NCBI RefSeq assembly: GCF_019890725.1 | Contig: NZ_JAINZZ010000026.1 | Coordinates: 1 to 64,000 of the forward strand | Length of the DNA stretch: 64,000 bases | Direction of reading: 5' to 3' | Source of the DNA: Actinacidiphila acidipaludis | GTDB taxonomy: Bacteria > Actinomycetota > Actinomycetes > Streptomycetales > Streptomycetaceae | Shown: positions 51,520 to 61,400 of the stretch, in pieces | How the letters are laid out: each line of letters opens with the position of its first letter | Position numbering within the stretch: the stretch's first letter is position 1 | The notes under the pieces: model-generated | The model's database searches: none | What the model was told of the DNA's origin: nothing | What the model saw: the letters and a program-made list of their open reading frames with translations, nothing else | Position numbers and translations under genes: made by a program

Positions 51520-52503
51520 TCAGTCCCGGCGGCTGCTCTCGTCCCGCAGCCAGGTGCCGAAGTCCCCCTGCCGCACGGCTCGTTCGGACTTCCTGCGGGC
51601 GACGAGCGCGACGCCGAGGAAGACCACGAGGTGCGGCAGCAGCCAGGGCTCCCTGCGCAGCAGGAGGCGCAGGTCGGCCGGGCTGGTCCGGGCGGACGGG
51701 GGTGGCTGCGGTGGTTGGTGTGACCCACCCGCGCCCGGTGACGGCGCCGGGCGGCCTGATCCGGGTGCCTCCGGCGCCGGGTCCCCACCCGGTGCCGGCG
51801 CCCGGCCGGATTCCGCTGCCGCGGTCGCCCGGCCGGCTGGCGCCGCGGCCGACTGCGCCTGATGCTGCTCCAGTTGGGCCGTCGAGGTGCCGGCGCGCAC
51901 CCGGCGGCGTATCAGGTCCGCCCAGGTGCGCGGCGGCAGCACGGTGACCCGGGCCCCGTCGACCACCCGCCGTTCGTGCGGGGCGAAGGCGAGGGACGCG
52001 GCGAGGTCGTCGGCCATCAGCGGCGGCAGGCTCGCGATGCGGGCGTGGCCCTCCTCGGACAGCGCGATCACGCCCCGCCCGAACAGCCCGTCGCGGACGG
52101 CGGGCAGCCGCTGCCAGATCCGGTAGTAGGCGCGCACCGGCCAGGCGCAGCCGGCCAGCGGCAGGTCCCGGCCGGGTGCCGCGGCCAGGACCTCGCCGGG
52201 GCCGTCGCCGACCGCGCCGGCCAGGACGCGCACGTCGGCGGATCCGATCACCACGTCGGCGTCCACGTACAGCCGGGGGAAGCCCACGGCGTGCGCGTCC
52301 CCGGTGCGCAGCGCCAGGTGCTTGGAGGGCGTCGGGATCTCCACGACCCGTACACCGGGGCGGGCGGCGGCCGCGCGGGCGGTGCCGTCGGTGCAGCCGT
52401 TGCACACCACCACGATGTCGAGGCCGGACCCGGCTGACAGGGCGTCGAGGAGGCGGCCGATGACGCGTTCCTCGTTGTGGGCCGGGATCACGATGCTCGT
52501 CAC
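51520..52503 (-). CDS. GT2-type glycosyltransferase with long linker and C-terminal membrane segment
   Basis: The 327-residue protein starts (GTG) with the GT-A fold VTSIVIPAHNEERVIGRLLD and VVVCNGCTDGTARAAAA, then a DxD-like YVDADVVIGS (about residue 80). The middle (PPLMADDLAASLAFAPHERR) holds the ED/ADD catalytic region. Residues about 205-275 are a Pro/Ala/Gly-rich disordered linker. A hydrophobic helix (WLLPHLVVFLGVALVARRK) lies near the C-terminus. No ribosome site is evident before the GTG. It heads an operon with an MFS permease and is divergent from the polysaccharide cluster, so the two may work together. Confidence 0.82.
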   Translation of the reverse strand: MTSIVIPAHNEERVIGRLLDALSAGSGLDIVVVCNGCTDGTARAAAARPGVRVVEIPTPSKHLALRTGDAHAVGFPRLYVDADVVIGSADVRVLAGAVGDGPGEVLAAAPGRDLPLAGCAWPVRAYYRIWQRLPAVRDGLFGRGVIALSEEGHARIASLPPLMADDLAASLAFAPHERRVVDGARVTVLPPRTWADLIRRRVRAGTSTAQLEQHQAQSAAAPAGRATAAAESGRAPAPGGDPAPEAPGSGRPAPSPGAGGSHQPPQPPPSARTSPADLRLLLRREPWLLPHLVVFLGVALVARRKSERAVRQGDFGTWLRDESSRRD

Positions 52504-52766
52504 GGGGTGAGTATGCAACCGGAATCGGTCGCGTTGCCTCCTGTTTCGTCCATTTCTCCCCCCGGCGTGTGCGTGTGCTCTAGATTGGGCGTCGCGGAAC
52601 CGGTGAGCGGAGGCGCGGCCTCCGGCACGCCGGTTGCGGTCCGCACGGGGACGTGAGCGAGCGCGAGGCCAGCACACACAGCTTGACGGACTTCACCGGT
52701 ACGACGGCGTGGGGACGCCGGAGGCCGGGTGGAGTGTGCGCGGAACACCGGGGTGGGGGGAAGCCA
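52504..52766. promoter_or_regulatory. Divergent promoter region of the polysaccharide cluster
   Basis: The gap between the leftward glycosyltransferase operon and the rightward cluster holds a -10-like TAGATT at 52581-52586 on the plus strand. The transcript would then have a long leader (about 275 bases to the dehydrogenase) containing a small ORF. No strong -35 box is visible. Confidence 0.4.
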
Positions 52767-52868
52767 ATGACTCTTGCACAGGTCTGTCCTGGGCGACATG
52801 CGGCGACCGTCTTCCGCGGGGTGCGGGAAAGCCAGCCGACGTGTACGAAGGGGAGACGCACACCATGA
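52767..52868 (+). CDS. 33-codon upstream ORF overlapping the dehydrogenase start
   Basis: The ORF begins MTLAQVCPGRHAATVFRGVR after a purine-rich GGGGGGAAG and ends so that its TGA overlaps the next ATG (ATGA). It would couple translation of the polysaccharide operon to its own. An in-frame extension to 52653 exists. No homology is recognised; the same GTGGGGGGAAG string precedes the epimerase start at 54067. It may be a regulatory uORF rather than a functional peptide. Confidence 0.5.
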   Translation: MTLAQVCPGRHAATVFRGVRESQPTCTKGRRTP

Positions 52869-53938
52869 CGGACAGCACCCTGGACAGCAGAGCCGGCCAT
52901 CCCCTCGGGGTGGCCGTCGTGGGGGCGGGCTACTGGGGACCCAACCTCGTCCGCAACTTCCAGGCCAGCCCGAACTTCCGGCTCCGCTGGCTGTGCGACC
53001 TGGACGTGGACCGGGCCCGGCGGGTCCTGGGCGAGTACTCCACCGTGGAGGCGACGGCGGACTACGCCGCCGTGCTCGCCGATCCGGAGGTCGACGCGGT
53101 GGCCGTGGCCACCCCGGCCGGCACCCATCTCGAGGTGGCGCTGGCCGCGGTCCGCGCCGGCAAGCACGTGCTGGTGGAGAAACCGCTCGCCGCGACGTAC
53201 GCGGACGGCGCCCGGCTGGTCGCCGAGGCCGCGGACCGCGGTCAGGTCCTGATGTGCGATCACACCTACTGCTACACCCCGGCGGTGAGCAGCATCCGGG
53301 AGATGGTGCGGTCCGGCGAGCTCGGCGAGATCCACTTCGTGGACTCGGTCCGGATCAACCTCGGGCTGGTGCAGAAGGACATCGACGTGATGTGGGACCT
53401 CGCCCCGCACGACCTGTCGATCCTGGACTTCATCCTGCCGGAGAACGTCGAGCCGGTCGCGGTGGCCGCGCACGGCGCGGACCCGATCGGCGCCGGCCGG
53501 GCGTGCGTGGCGTATCTGACGCTGCAGCTCAACACCGGCGCGATCGCGCACGTCCACGTCAACTGGCTGTCCCCCACCAAGGTCCGCACGACCATGGTGG
53601 GCGGGGCCAAGCGCACCCTGGTGTGGGACGACATGAACCCGGCCCAGCGCCTGGCGGTCTTCGACCGGGGCGTGGACCTGGCGGCCCCGCAGGAGATCGG
53701 GCACAGCGAGCGGCGCGAGATGCTCGTCTCCTACCGCTCGGGCGACATGGTCGCCCCCGCGCTCAAGGAGCGGGAGGCGCTGCGGGCGATGGTCGACGAG
53801 TTCGCGGCCGCCATCACGGAGGGCCGGGCGCCACTGACCGACGGGCGGGCCGGCCTGCGGGTGCTGGACATCCTCGAAGCGGCGTCGCGGAGCCTGGAGT
53901 TCCGCGGCGCGGTGGTCGGCCTGCGCGCCGGCCACTGA
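52865..53938 (+). CDS. Gfo/Idh/MocA-family sugar-nucleotide dehydrogenase (WlbA/WbpB-like)
   Basis: This 357-residue oxidoreductase has a Rossmann domain with GVAVVGAGYWGPNLVRNFQ (about residue 15), the EKP motif in GKHVLVEKPLAATYADGARL (about 105) and a C-terminal alpha/beta domain (DVMWDLAPHDLSILDFILPE). Family members that make 3-amino sugars (WbpB, WlbA) oxidise C3 of UDP-sugars. The following DegT aminotransferases and acetyltransferase fit such a pathway, in which the keto-sugar is aminated then acetylated. First main gene of the cluster. Confidence 0.88.
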   Translation: MTDSTLDSRAGHPLGVAVVGAGYWGPNLVRNFQASPNFRLRWLCDLDVDRARRVLGEYSTVEATADYAAVLADPEVDAVAVATPAGTHLEVALAAVRAGKHVLVEKPLAATYADGARLVAEAADRGQVLMCDHTYCYTPAVSSIREMVRSGELGEIHFVDSVRINLGLVQKDIDVMWDLAPHDLSILDFILPENVEPVAVAAHGADPIGAGRACVAYLTLQLNTGAIAHVHVNWLSPTKVRTTMVGGAKRTLVWDDMNPAQRLAVFDRGVDLAAPQEIGHSERREMLVSYRSGDMVAPALKEREALRAMVDEFAAAITEGRAPLTDGRAGLRVLDILEAASRSLEFRGAVVGLRAGH

Positions 53939-54077
53939 CGGCCGCGGCCATGCGGCACCGGCCGCCACCAGCGACGGCGATGGTGGCGGCCGGTCCGCGG
54001 GGACGCGGTGACGCCGGGCAACACCGCGACCGGTTCCGGCGGCCGGTCATCCACACGACGTTCTCCGTGGGGGGAAG

Positions 54078-55094
54078 TTGAGCACGGTACGAGGCAAGAA
54101 GATCCTGGTGACCGGCGGGGCGGGCACGATCGGCTCGCATGTGGTCGACCTGCTGGCGGCGGGCGGCGCACGCGAGGTCGTGGTGCTGGACAACTTCGTC
54201 CGCGGGCGCCGGGCGAACCTGGCGCAGGCGCTGGGCACGGGTGTGGTGGACGTCGTGGAGGGCGACATCCGCGACGCGGCCACCGTGGCCAAGGTGACCG
54301 AGGGCGCCGACCTGGTGTTCCACCTGGCGGCGATCCGCATCACGCAGTGCGCGGAGGAGCCGCGGCTGGCCAACGAGGTCATGGTGGACGGCACGTTCAA
54401 CGTCCTGGAGGCGGCCGCGGCGGCGGGGGTCTCCAAGGTCGTCGCGTCCTCGTCGGCCTCGGTGTACGGGCTGGCCGAGCAGTTCCCCACCACCGAGCGC
54501 CACCACCCGTACAACAACGACACGTTCTACGGCGCGGCCAAGGCGTTCAACGAGGGGATGCTACGCAGCTTCCACGCGATGTACGGCCTGGACTACGTGG
54601 CCCTGCGCTACTTCAACGTCTACGGGCCCCGGATGGACATCCACGGTCTGTACACCGAGGTGCTGATCCGCTGGATGGAGCGGATCGAGTCCGGGCAGCC
54701 GCCGCTCATCCTGGGCGACGGCGCCCAGACGATGGACTTCGTGGACGTGCGGGACATCGCCCGCGCCAACCTGCTCGCGGCCGAATCCGGCCTGACGGAC
54801 GAGGTGTTCAACGTCGCCAGCGGCACCGAGACCAGCCTCAAGGACCTGGCGACGGGCCTGCTGGAGGCGATGGGCGCGGAGGGCATGGTGCCGGAGCACG
54901 GCCCGGCCCGCGCCGTGAACGGGGTGACGCGGCGGCTCGCGGACACCTCCTCGGCCGCCCAGCGGCTCGGATTCAGCGCCCGTATCGACCTGCGGAGCGG
55001 CCTGCGGGACCTGGTGGAGTGGTGGCGCGCCGAACGCGCCGCGGCGGCCGGCCGGACCGACGCGGCGCCGGTGGCCGGCGGAGCCGCACGGTGA
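54078..55094 (+). CDS. NAD-dependent epimerase/dehydratase (sugar-nucleotide modifying)
   Basis: The 338-residue extended SDR has TGGAGTIGSHVVDLLAAGGA (about residue 12), VVVLDNFVRGRRANLAQALG, SSSASVYGLAEQFP with the catalytic Ser, and YGAAKAFNEGMLRSF with catalytic Tyr and Lys (about 154). It resembles UDP-glucose 4-epimerases and UDP-GlcNAc dehydratases of polysaccharide clusters; the exact reaction cannot be fixed. The start is a TTG directly after GGGGGGAAG. It overlaps the next gene as GTGA. Confidence 0.88.
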   Translation: MSTVRGKKILVTGGAGTIGSHVVDLLAAGGAREVVVLDNFVRGRRANLAQALGTGVVDVVEGDIRDAATVAKVTEGADLVFHLAAIRITQCAEEPRLANEVMVDGTFNVLEAAAAAGVSKVVASSSASVYGLAEQFPTTERHHPYNNDTFYGAAKAFNEGMLRSFHAMYGLDYVALRYFNVYGPRMDIHGLYTEVLIRWMERIESGQPPLILGDGAQTMDFVDVRDIARANLLAAESGLTDEVFNVASGTETSLKDLATGLLEAMGAEGMVPEHGPARAVNGVTRRLADTSSAAQRLGFSARIDLRSGLRDLVEWWRAERAAAAGRTDAAPVAGGAAR

Positions 55095-56305
55095 GCGCCT
55101 CCCCGGCCGGGACCCGGGCCCCGGCGGAGGACGGACCGGGGTCCCGGGAGGCGGCGGAGGCGCGGCCGGAACTCCCCCGGGTGCCGGTGATGCTGCCGTG
55201 GCTCGGCGAGGAGGAGGCCCGGGCGGCCGCCGAGGCGGTGGCCTCCGGCTGGGTCGCACAGGGCCCGCGGGTGGCGGCGTTCGAGGCGGCGTTCGCCGAG
55301 CGGGTCGGCGCGGCGCACGCGGTCGCGGTCAGTTCGTGCACGACGGCTCTCCATCTGGCGCTGGTGGCGCTGGACGTCGGCCCCGGCGACGAGGTCGTCG
55401 TGCCGTCGCTGTCCTTCATCGCGACCGCCAACGCGGTGCGCTACGTGGGCGCGCGGCCGGTCTTCGCGGACGTCGAGGAGGCCACCGGCAACGTCACGGT
55501 CGCCACCGTCGACGCGGTGCGCACCCCGGCGACGAAGGCGGTCGTCGCCGTCCACCAGGGCGGAGTGCCCGCCGACGTGGCGGCCTTGCGCGACGCCTGC
55601 GCCACCTGGGGCGCGGCTCTGGTCGAGGACGCCGCGTGCGCCATCGGCTCGACCGTGCGGGGGCGTTCGGTGGGCGCGGGCGCGCTGCTCGCCGCCTGGT
55701 CCTTCCATCCGCGCAAGCTCGTCACCACCGGCGAGGGCGGGATGGTCACCACCGACGACGAGCAATGGGCGCGGCGGCTGCGGCGACTGCGCGAGCACGG
55801 CATGAACGCCTCCGCCGCCGAGCGGCACGCCAGCAGCACGCCGGTGCTGGAGAGTTACCTCGAGGTCGGATTCAACTACCGGATGACGGACATCCAGGCG
55901 GCCGTCGGGCTGGTGCAACTGGGCAAGCTGGACGCGATGGTGGCGCGGCGGCGGGAGCTGGCCGCGCGCTACGACGACCTGCTTCAGGACGTGCCCGGGC
56001 TGCGTCCGGTCCGCGATCCGGCGTACGGGCAGGGCAACTTCCAGTCGTACTGGGTGCTGCCCGAGCACGGCTTCCCCGTGGACCGGGACGGGCTGCTCGC
56101 CGCGCTGGCCGACGCCGGGATCTCCGCGCGCCGGGGCATCATGGCCGCGCACCTGGAACCGGCGTACCGGGACCACCCGCACGCCCCGCTGCCGGTCACC
56201 GAGCGGATCAGCCGCGACTCGCTGATCCTGCCGCTGTTCCACACGATGACCGCGGAACAGCAGGACCGGGTGGTGGCGGTGCTGCGCGAGCAGGCGAAGC
56301 GGTGA
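55091..56305 (+). CDS. DegT/DnrJ/EryC1 aminotransferase 1
   Basis: A 404-residue PLP-dependent sugar aminotransferase. Visible are AVAVSSCTTALHLALVALDV (about residue 80), VVVPSLSFIATANAVRYVGA, VEDAACAIGSTV (about 180) and the PLP-binding Lys in WSFHPRKLVTTGEGGMVTTD (about 207), then FNYRMTDIQAAVGLVQLGKL. It adds an amino group to a keto-sugar nucleotide. The first 30 residues are low-complexity. GTG start, translationally coupled to the epimerase and overlapping the acetyltransferase. Confidence 0.9.
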   Translation: MSASPAGTRAPAEDGPGSREAAEARPELPRVPVMLPWLGEEEARAAAEAVASGWVAQGPRVAAFEAAFAERVGAAHAVAVSSCTTALHLALVALDVGPGDEVVVPSLSFIATANAVRYVGARPVFADVEEATGNVTVATVDAVRTPATKAVVAVHQGGVPADVAALRDACATWGAALVEDAACAIGSTVRGRSVGAGALLAAWSFHPRKLVTTGEGGMVTTDDEQWARRLRRLREHGMNASAAERHASSTPVLESYLEVGFNYRMTDIQAAVGLVQLGKLDAMVARRRELAARYDDLLQDVPGLRPVRDPAYGQGNFQSYWVLPEHGFPVDRDGLLAALADAGISARRGIMAAHLEPAYRDHPHAPLPVTERISRDSLILPLFHTMTAEQQDRVVAVLREQAKR

Positions 56306-57231
56306 GCGGGCCGGCGGGTCCGCGGGACCTGCTGATCGCCGGCGCCGGCGGTTTCGCCCGGGAGACCGCCCAGGCGGTCGCGGACGTCAACGCCGCCGGG
56401 GGGCACCGCTGGCGGCTGCTCGGCCACCTGGACGACGACCCGGCGCTGCACGGCAGCACCGTCGACGGCGTGCCGGTGCTCGGCGGATGCGATCTGGTGC
56501 ACGAACTCCGCGACGCCCAGGTGCTGTTGTGCGTCGGCAGTCCGCGCAACCACGCCGGGCGGGCGCGGCTCGCCCGGCGGCTGGACCTGCCCTCCGAGCG
56601 CTGGGCCACTCTGGTGCACCCCAGCGCCTCGGTGTCGGGTTCCAGCGTGGTCGGCCCGGGGTCGGTGCTGCTCGCACAGGTCGTGCTGACCGCGGCGGTA
56701 CGGCTCGGCGCCCATGTCGCGGTGATGCCGCACACCGTGCTGACCCACGACGACGAGGTGGCCGACTTCGCGACGCTGGCCGCGGGCGTCCGGCTGGCCG
56801 GCGGAGTGCGGGTGGGGCGCGGCGCCTACCTCGGATCGGGCGCGCTGGTGCGGGAGTCCGGCACCGTCGGCGCCTGGTCCCTGGTCGGGATGGGGAGCGT
56901 GGTGCTGGGCGACGTGCCGCCCGGCGAGGTCTGGGCCGGCAGTCCGGCCCGGCGCCTGCGCGCGGCCGGGGCGCCCGAACGGGCCGAACTGGGCCGGCTC
57001 GACGCAGCGGCTCGGCTCGGCGCGATGGCCGGGGACGGCGGTCCGGCGGCCGGCGGCGGGCGGGGACCGGACGGGCGGGCGGGGAACGCCCCCGCGTCCG
57101 CGCACGGCCGAGGAGCCGCCCCGGGGGGACCGGACGGCTCCGCGGGTGAGGACCGGGTCCGCCCGGGTGACCACGACGAGGACGCCGCCGGCCGCGGGCC
57201 GGCGCTACGGATGGGGAGTCCTGCCACATGA
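56302..57231 (+). CDS. NeuD/PglD-family sugar O- or N-acetyltransferase
   Basis: The 309-residue protein has an N-terminal Rossmann-like part (DLLIAGAGGFARETAQAVAD, about residue 9) and a left-handed beta-helix of hexapeptide repeats (VSGSSVVGPGSVLLAQVVLT, GAHVAVMPHTVLTHDDEVAD, about residues 100-210) ending PPGEVWAGSPARRLR. This is the PglD/NeuD layout that acetylates the 4-amino group of UDP-amino sugars. A disordered Gly/Pro tail of about 75 residues (about 235-309) is unusual. It overlaps both flanking aminotransferase genes. Confidence 0.9.
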   Translation: MSGPAGPRDLLIAGAGGFARETAQAVADVNAAGGHRWRLLGHLDDDPALHGSTVDGVPVLGGCDLVHELRDAQVLLCVGSPRNHAGRARLARRLDLPSERWATLVHPSASVSGSSVVGPGSVLLAQVVLTAAVRLGAHVAVMPHTVLTHDDEVADFATLAAGVRLAGGVRVGRGAYLGSGALVRESGTVGAWSLVGMGSVVLGDVPPGEVWAGSPARRLRAAGAPERAELGRLDAAARLGAMAGDGGPAAGGGRGPDGRAGNAPASAHGRGAAPGGPDGSAGEDRVRPGDHDEDAAGRGPALRMGSPAT

Positions 57232-58343
57232 ACCGGATACCGCTGGTGGACCTCGCCGCGGCTCACGCCGAGGTCGCCGACGAGGTGCGCGCCGGATTCG
57301 ACCGGGTGCTGGCCGCCACCGCGTTCGTCGGCGGCGACGAGGTGCGGGCCTTCGAGCGCGAGTACGCCGAGTTCGTGGGCGTCCGCCACTGCGTGGGCGT
57401 GGCCAACGGCACCGACGCGCTGGAGCTGGCGCTGCGGGCCTGCGGCGTCGGCCCGGGCAGCGAGGTCGTGCTGCCCGCGAACACCTTCATCGCCACCGCG
57501 GGCGCGGTCGCCCGCACGGGCGCGCGGCCGGTGCTGGTGGACTGCCTGCCCGGCTCTTACCTGATGGACGGACAGGCGGCGCTGGACGCGGTGGGCCCGG
57601 CCACCCGGGCGGTCGTGCCGGTGCACCTGTACGGGCAGTGCGCGGACGTGCCGAAGCTCGCCGCCGCGCTGCCGGAGCACGTCCCGGTGGTGGAGGACGC
57701 CGCACAGGCGCAGGGGGCGACTCGCGACGGCCGCTCCCCCGGGTCCGGCGGCATCGCCGCGACGAGCTTCTACCCGGGCAAGAACCTGGGCGCCTACGGG
57801 GACGCCGGCGCGGTACTGACCGACGACCCGCGCCGCGCCGAGCTGGTGCGCGCCATCGCCAACCACGGCGGCACCGAGAAGTACCGCCACGACGTCGCCG
57901 GGTTCAACAGCCGGCTGGACGGGCTGCAGGCGGTGGTGCTGCGGGCCAAGCTGGCCCGGCTGGCCGACGGCAACCGGGCCCGGCGGGCCGCGGCGGCCCG
58001 CTACACCGAACTGCTGGCGCCGCTGGCGGAGGCCGGCCGGATGGTGCTCCCGGAGACCGTGCCCGGCAACGCCCATGTGTGGCACCTCTATGTGATCCAG
58101 GTGACCGGCACCGACCGCGACCAGGTCGTCGCCGCCCTGAACGCCGGGGGCATCGGGGCGGGCGTGCACTATCCCGCGCCGGTGCACCTCACGCCCGCGT
58201 TCGCCCATCTCGGCCACCGGGCAGGGGACTTCCCGCGTGCCGAGGAGGCCGCCGGGCGGATCCTGTCCCTTCCGCTCTACCCGCAGATCACCGCCGACCA
58301 GCAGCAGCGCGTCGTGGAGGCGCTGGCCGGCGCCCTGGGCTGA
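57228..58343 (+). CDS. DegT/DnrJ/EryC1 aminotransferase 2 (WbpE/FdtB-like)
   Basis: A 371-residue PLP-dependent enzyme clearly distinct from aminotransferase 1. It starts MNRIPLVDLAAAHAEVADEV and has FVGVRHCVGVANGTDALELA (about residue 55), VVLPANTFIATAGAVARTGA, VPVHLYGQCADVP, VEDAAQAQGA and the PLP Lys in SFYPGKNLGAYGDAGAVLTD (about 183). This wording is that of 3-keto-sugar aminotransferases (WbpE, FdtB, DesV-type), which would act after the first gene of the cluster. ATGA overlap with the acetyltransferase. Confidence 0.92.
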   Translation: MNRIPLVDLAAAHAEVADEVRAGFDRVLAATAFVGGDEVRAFEREYAEFVGVRHCVGVANGTDALELALRACGVGPGSEVVLPANTFIATAGAVARTGARPVLVDCLPGSYLMDGQAALDAVGPATRAVVPVHLYGQCADVPKLAAALPEHVPVVEDAAQAQGATRDGRSPGSGGIAATSFYPGKNLGAYGDAGAVLTDDPRRAELVRAIANHGGTEKYRHDVAGFNSRLDGLQAVVLRAKLARLADGNRARRAAAARYTELLAPLAEAGRMVLPETVPGNAHVWHLYVIQVTGTDRDQVVAALNAGGIGAGVHYPAPVHLTPAFAHLGHRAGDFPRAEEAAGRILSLPLYPQITADQQQRVVEALAGALG

Positions 58344-58449
58344 CCCGTCCTCCGGCGCCGGCCGGCGGACGGCCGGCCACCGCTCACGCACCACCGCTTC
58401 ACCCACCCCGCTCGCCGAGCCGGGCCCTTGCACCACCTGAGAGGTACCG

Positions 58450-61400
58450 ATGTACAGAAAGAGCAGACTCTTCCGCGGAGTACTGTGCGCCGTGGTCGCG
58501 GCCGTGGTGTCGGCCGTGCTGCCGCTGGCCGTGTCCTCGGGGGCGCACGCCGCCGACCCCTGCGGGACCGGCTCCAACCCGATCGTGTGCGAGAACTCCA
58601 AACAGGGCTCCCCGATGGAGGACTGGTTCGCACCCAACGCCTACGGAAACGTGCAGGGGTTCACCAACCAGGTGAGCTACCAGGCGGGCGACACCGTGCA
58701 GTTCAAGGTGCAGTCGCCGATCCCCTACCACGTCGAGATCTACCGCCTCGGCTACTACGGTGGTGACGGCGCCCGGGAGATGTCGACCGCCGCGCAGGCC
58801 GCGGTGACCTACCCGGCGAACTTCACCCGCGACGGCACGCCCGGCAGCCCGCCGGACAACACCGTCGTCGACGGCGACCCCCAGGGCAAGCCGCTGCAGT
58901 GCGCCAACAACTCCGCCGGGCTGATCGACTGCGGCAGCTGGCCGGTCACCGCGAGCTGGACCATCCCCAGCGACGCGGTCTCCGGCCTGTACATCGCCAA
59001 CTTCGACCAGACCGACGGCAACGGCGTGATGCCGTACCCGTTCGTGATCCGCAGCGACGCCAGCCACTCCGACATCGTCGTGCAGACCGACGACGAGACG
59101 TGGCAGGCGTACAACAAGTGGGGCGGCCGCAACCTCTACGACGGCGACGGCCCGGCGCCCGACGGCCGCGCCTACCAGGTCAGTTACAACCGTCCGCTGG
59201 ACATCGGCGGCGACAACGGCGTCTACGGCTCCGAGTTCGAGATGCTCTACTGGCTGGAGCGCAACGGCTACGACGTCAGCTACCTGTCGGGCCTGGACGT
59301 CTCGACCCGGCCGGCGGACCTGCTCAACCACAAGATGTTCATGTCGTCCGGCCACGACGAGTACTGGACGCAGGACCAGTTCACCAACGCCCTCAACGCC
59401 CGCAAGGCCGGGGTGAACGAGACGTTCTTCAGCGGCAACGAGGTGTCGTGGAAGACCCGGTTCGGGCCGAGCATCGACGGCACCAGCACCTCCGGGCGGA
59501 CCCTGATCTGCTACAAGGAGACCAAGCTCGAACTCGCCGCGGTGGACGGCATCCCCGATCCGACGAGTACCTGGACGGGCGCCTTCCTCGACCCGGGCGG
59601 CGCCGCGAAGGGCGACACCTACCAGCCGCAGAACGTGCTGACCGGTTCGCTGTTCACGGTGAACGGCTACCGCAGTGACGCGATCACGGTGCCCGGCGCC
59701 TACGCGAAGCTGCGGATGTGGCGGAACACCACGGTGGCGTCGCTGACACCGACGCAGACCGCGACGTTCCCCACCGGCACGCTCGGCTACGAGTGGGACA
59801 GCGACATCGCCAACAGCACCACCCGGCCACCGGGCCAGATCGACCTGTCGTCGACCACCGTCGACATCACCGACGGCAAGTACCGCCTGGACTACGGCAA
59901 CACGTACGGCAACGGGACCGCGACCCACAACCTCGTCGAGTTCCGCGACCCGACCTCGCACGCCCTGGTGTTCGGCGCCGGAACCGTCCAGTGGTCCTGG
60001 GGCCTGACCAACGTGCCGACCAGCGACCCCAACGACTCCGTGGTCACCGAGGACAAGCGGATGCAGCAGGCGACGGTGAACGTCATCGCCGACATGGGCA
60101 TCCAGCCGAAGACCCTGCAGAGCGGCCTGGTGGCGGCGACCGCCTCCACCGACACCGCGGGTCCCGTGGTGACGATCACCAGCCCGGCGATCGGCAGCAC
60201 GGTCCCGGCCCTGCGGCCGGTCACCATCACCGGTACCGCGAGCGACGCGGGCGGCGTGGTCGCGCGCGTCGAGGTCTCCACCGACGGCGGTACGACGTGG
60301 AACGCCACCACCGGCCTCACGTCGTGGAGTTACTCCTGGACGCCGACGTCCACCGGCACCCCGCAGATCAAGGTGCGCGCGGTGGACGACAGCGTGAACA
60401 CCGGGCCGGTGGCGACCGTCCCGCTCACCGTGGGCCCGCAGCAGTGCCCGTGCTCGGTGTGGCCGGCGACCAGCGTGCCCAACGTGGTGAACAGCGGTGA
60501 CGGCGGCGCCGTCGAGCTCGGTGTGAAGATCCGCACCAGCGTGGCGGGTTCGGTCACCGGCATCCGGTTCTACAAGGCGCCCTACAACACCGGGACGCAC
60601 ACCGGCAGCCTGTGGAGCGCCTCCGGCCAGCGCCTGGCGACCGGCACGTTCACCAACGAGACCGCCTCCGGCTGGCAGCAGATGAACTTCTCCAGCCCGG
60701 TGCCGGTGAAGGCCAACACCACCTACATCGCCTCCTACTTCGCGCCGAACGGCGGTTACTCGTACGACGCGAACTACTTCACCAGCAGCGCGGCCGGGCT
60801 CGCTCCGCTGACCGCGCTGAAGGTCGGCACCGACGGCGCCGACGGCGTCTACCACTACGGCTCCTCGGGCGGGTTCCCGACCTCGGAGTCGAGCGGCACC
60901 AACTACTGGGTGGACGCGGTCCTCGACACCTCGTCGGCCAGCACCGTGCCGCCCGCGGTGTCCAGCACCTCGCCGACCTCCTCGTCGGTGAACGTCTCCA
61001 TCACCACCCCGGTGACGGTGAACTTCAGCGAGCCGGTCGACGCGGACACCGTGGTGTTCAGCCTCAAGGACTCCGGCGGGGCGACCGTTCCGGGCACCAA
61101 GACGTACGGCGCGGCGAACAGCCTCACCTTCACGCCGTCCACGGAACTGGCCCTCAACACCATGTACACCGCGTCCGTGCAGGCCGACGACCTGTGGGGC
61201 AACCACATGACGGACCCGGTGACCTGGTCGTTCACCACGAGCGCCAGCCCGCCGGCCGTCACCTGCCCGTGCACCCTGTGGCCGACGTCGGCCACACCGG
61301 CGACCACCGACGTCACCGGTGACGGGAACTCGGTCGAGCTGGGCGCCCGGTTCACCTCGGCGGTCAGCGGTTACGTCACCGGCGTGACCTTCTACAAGGG

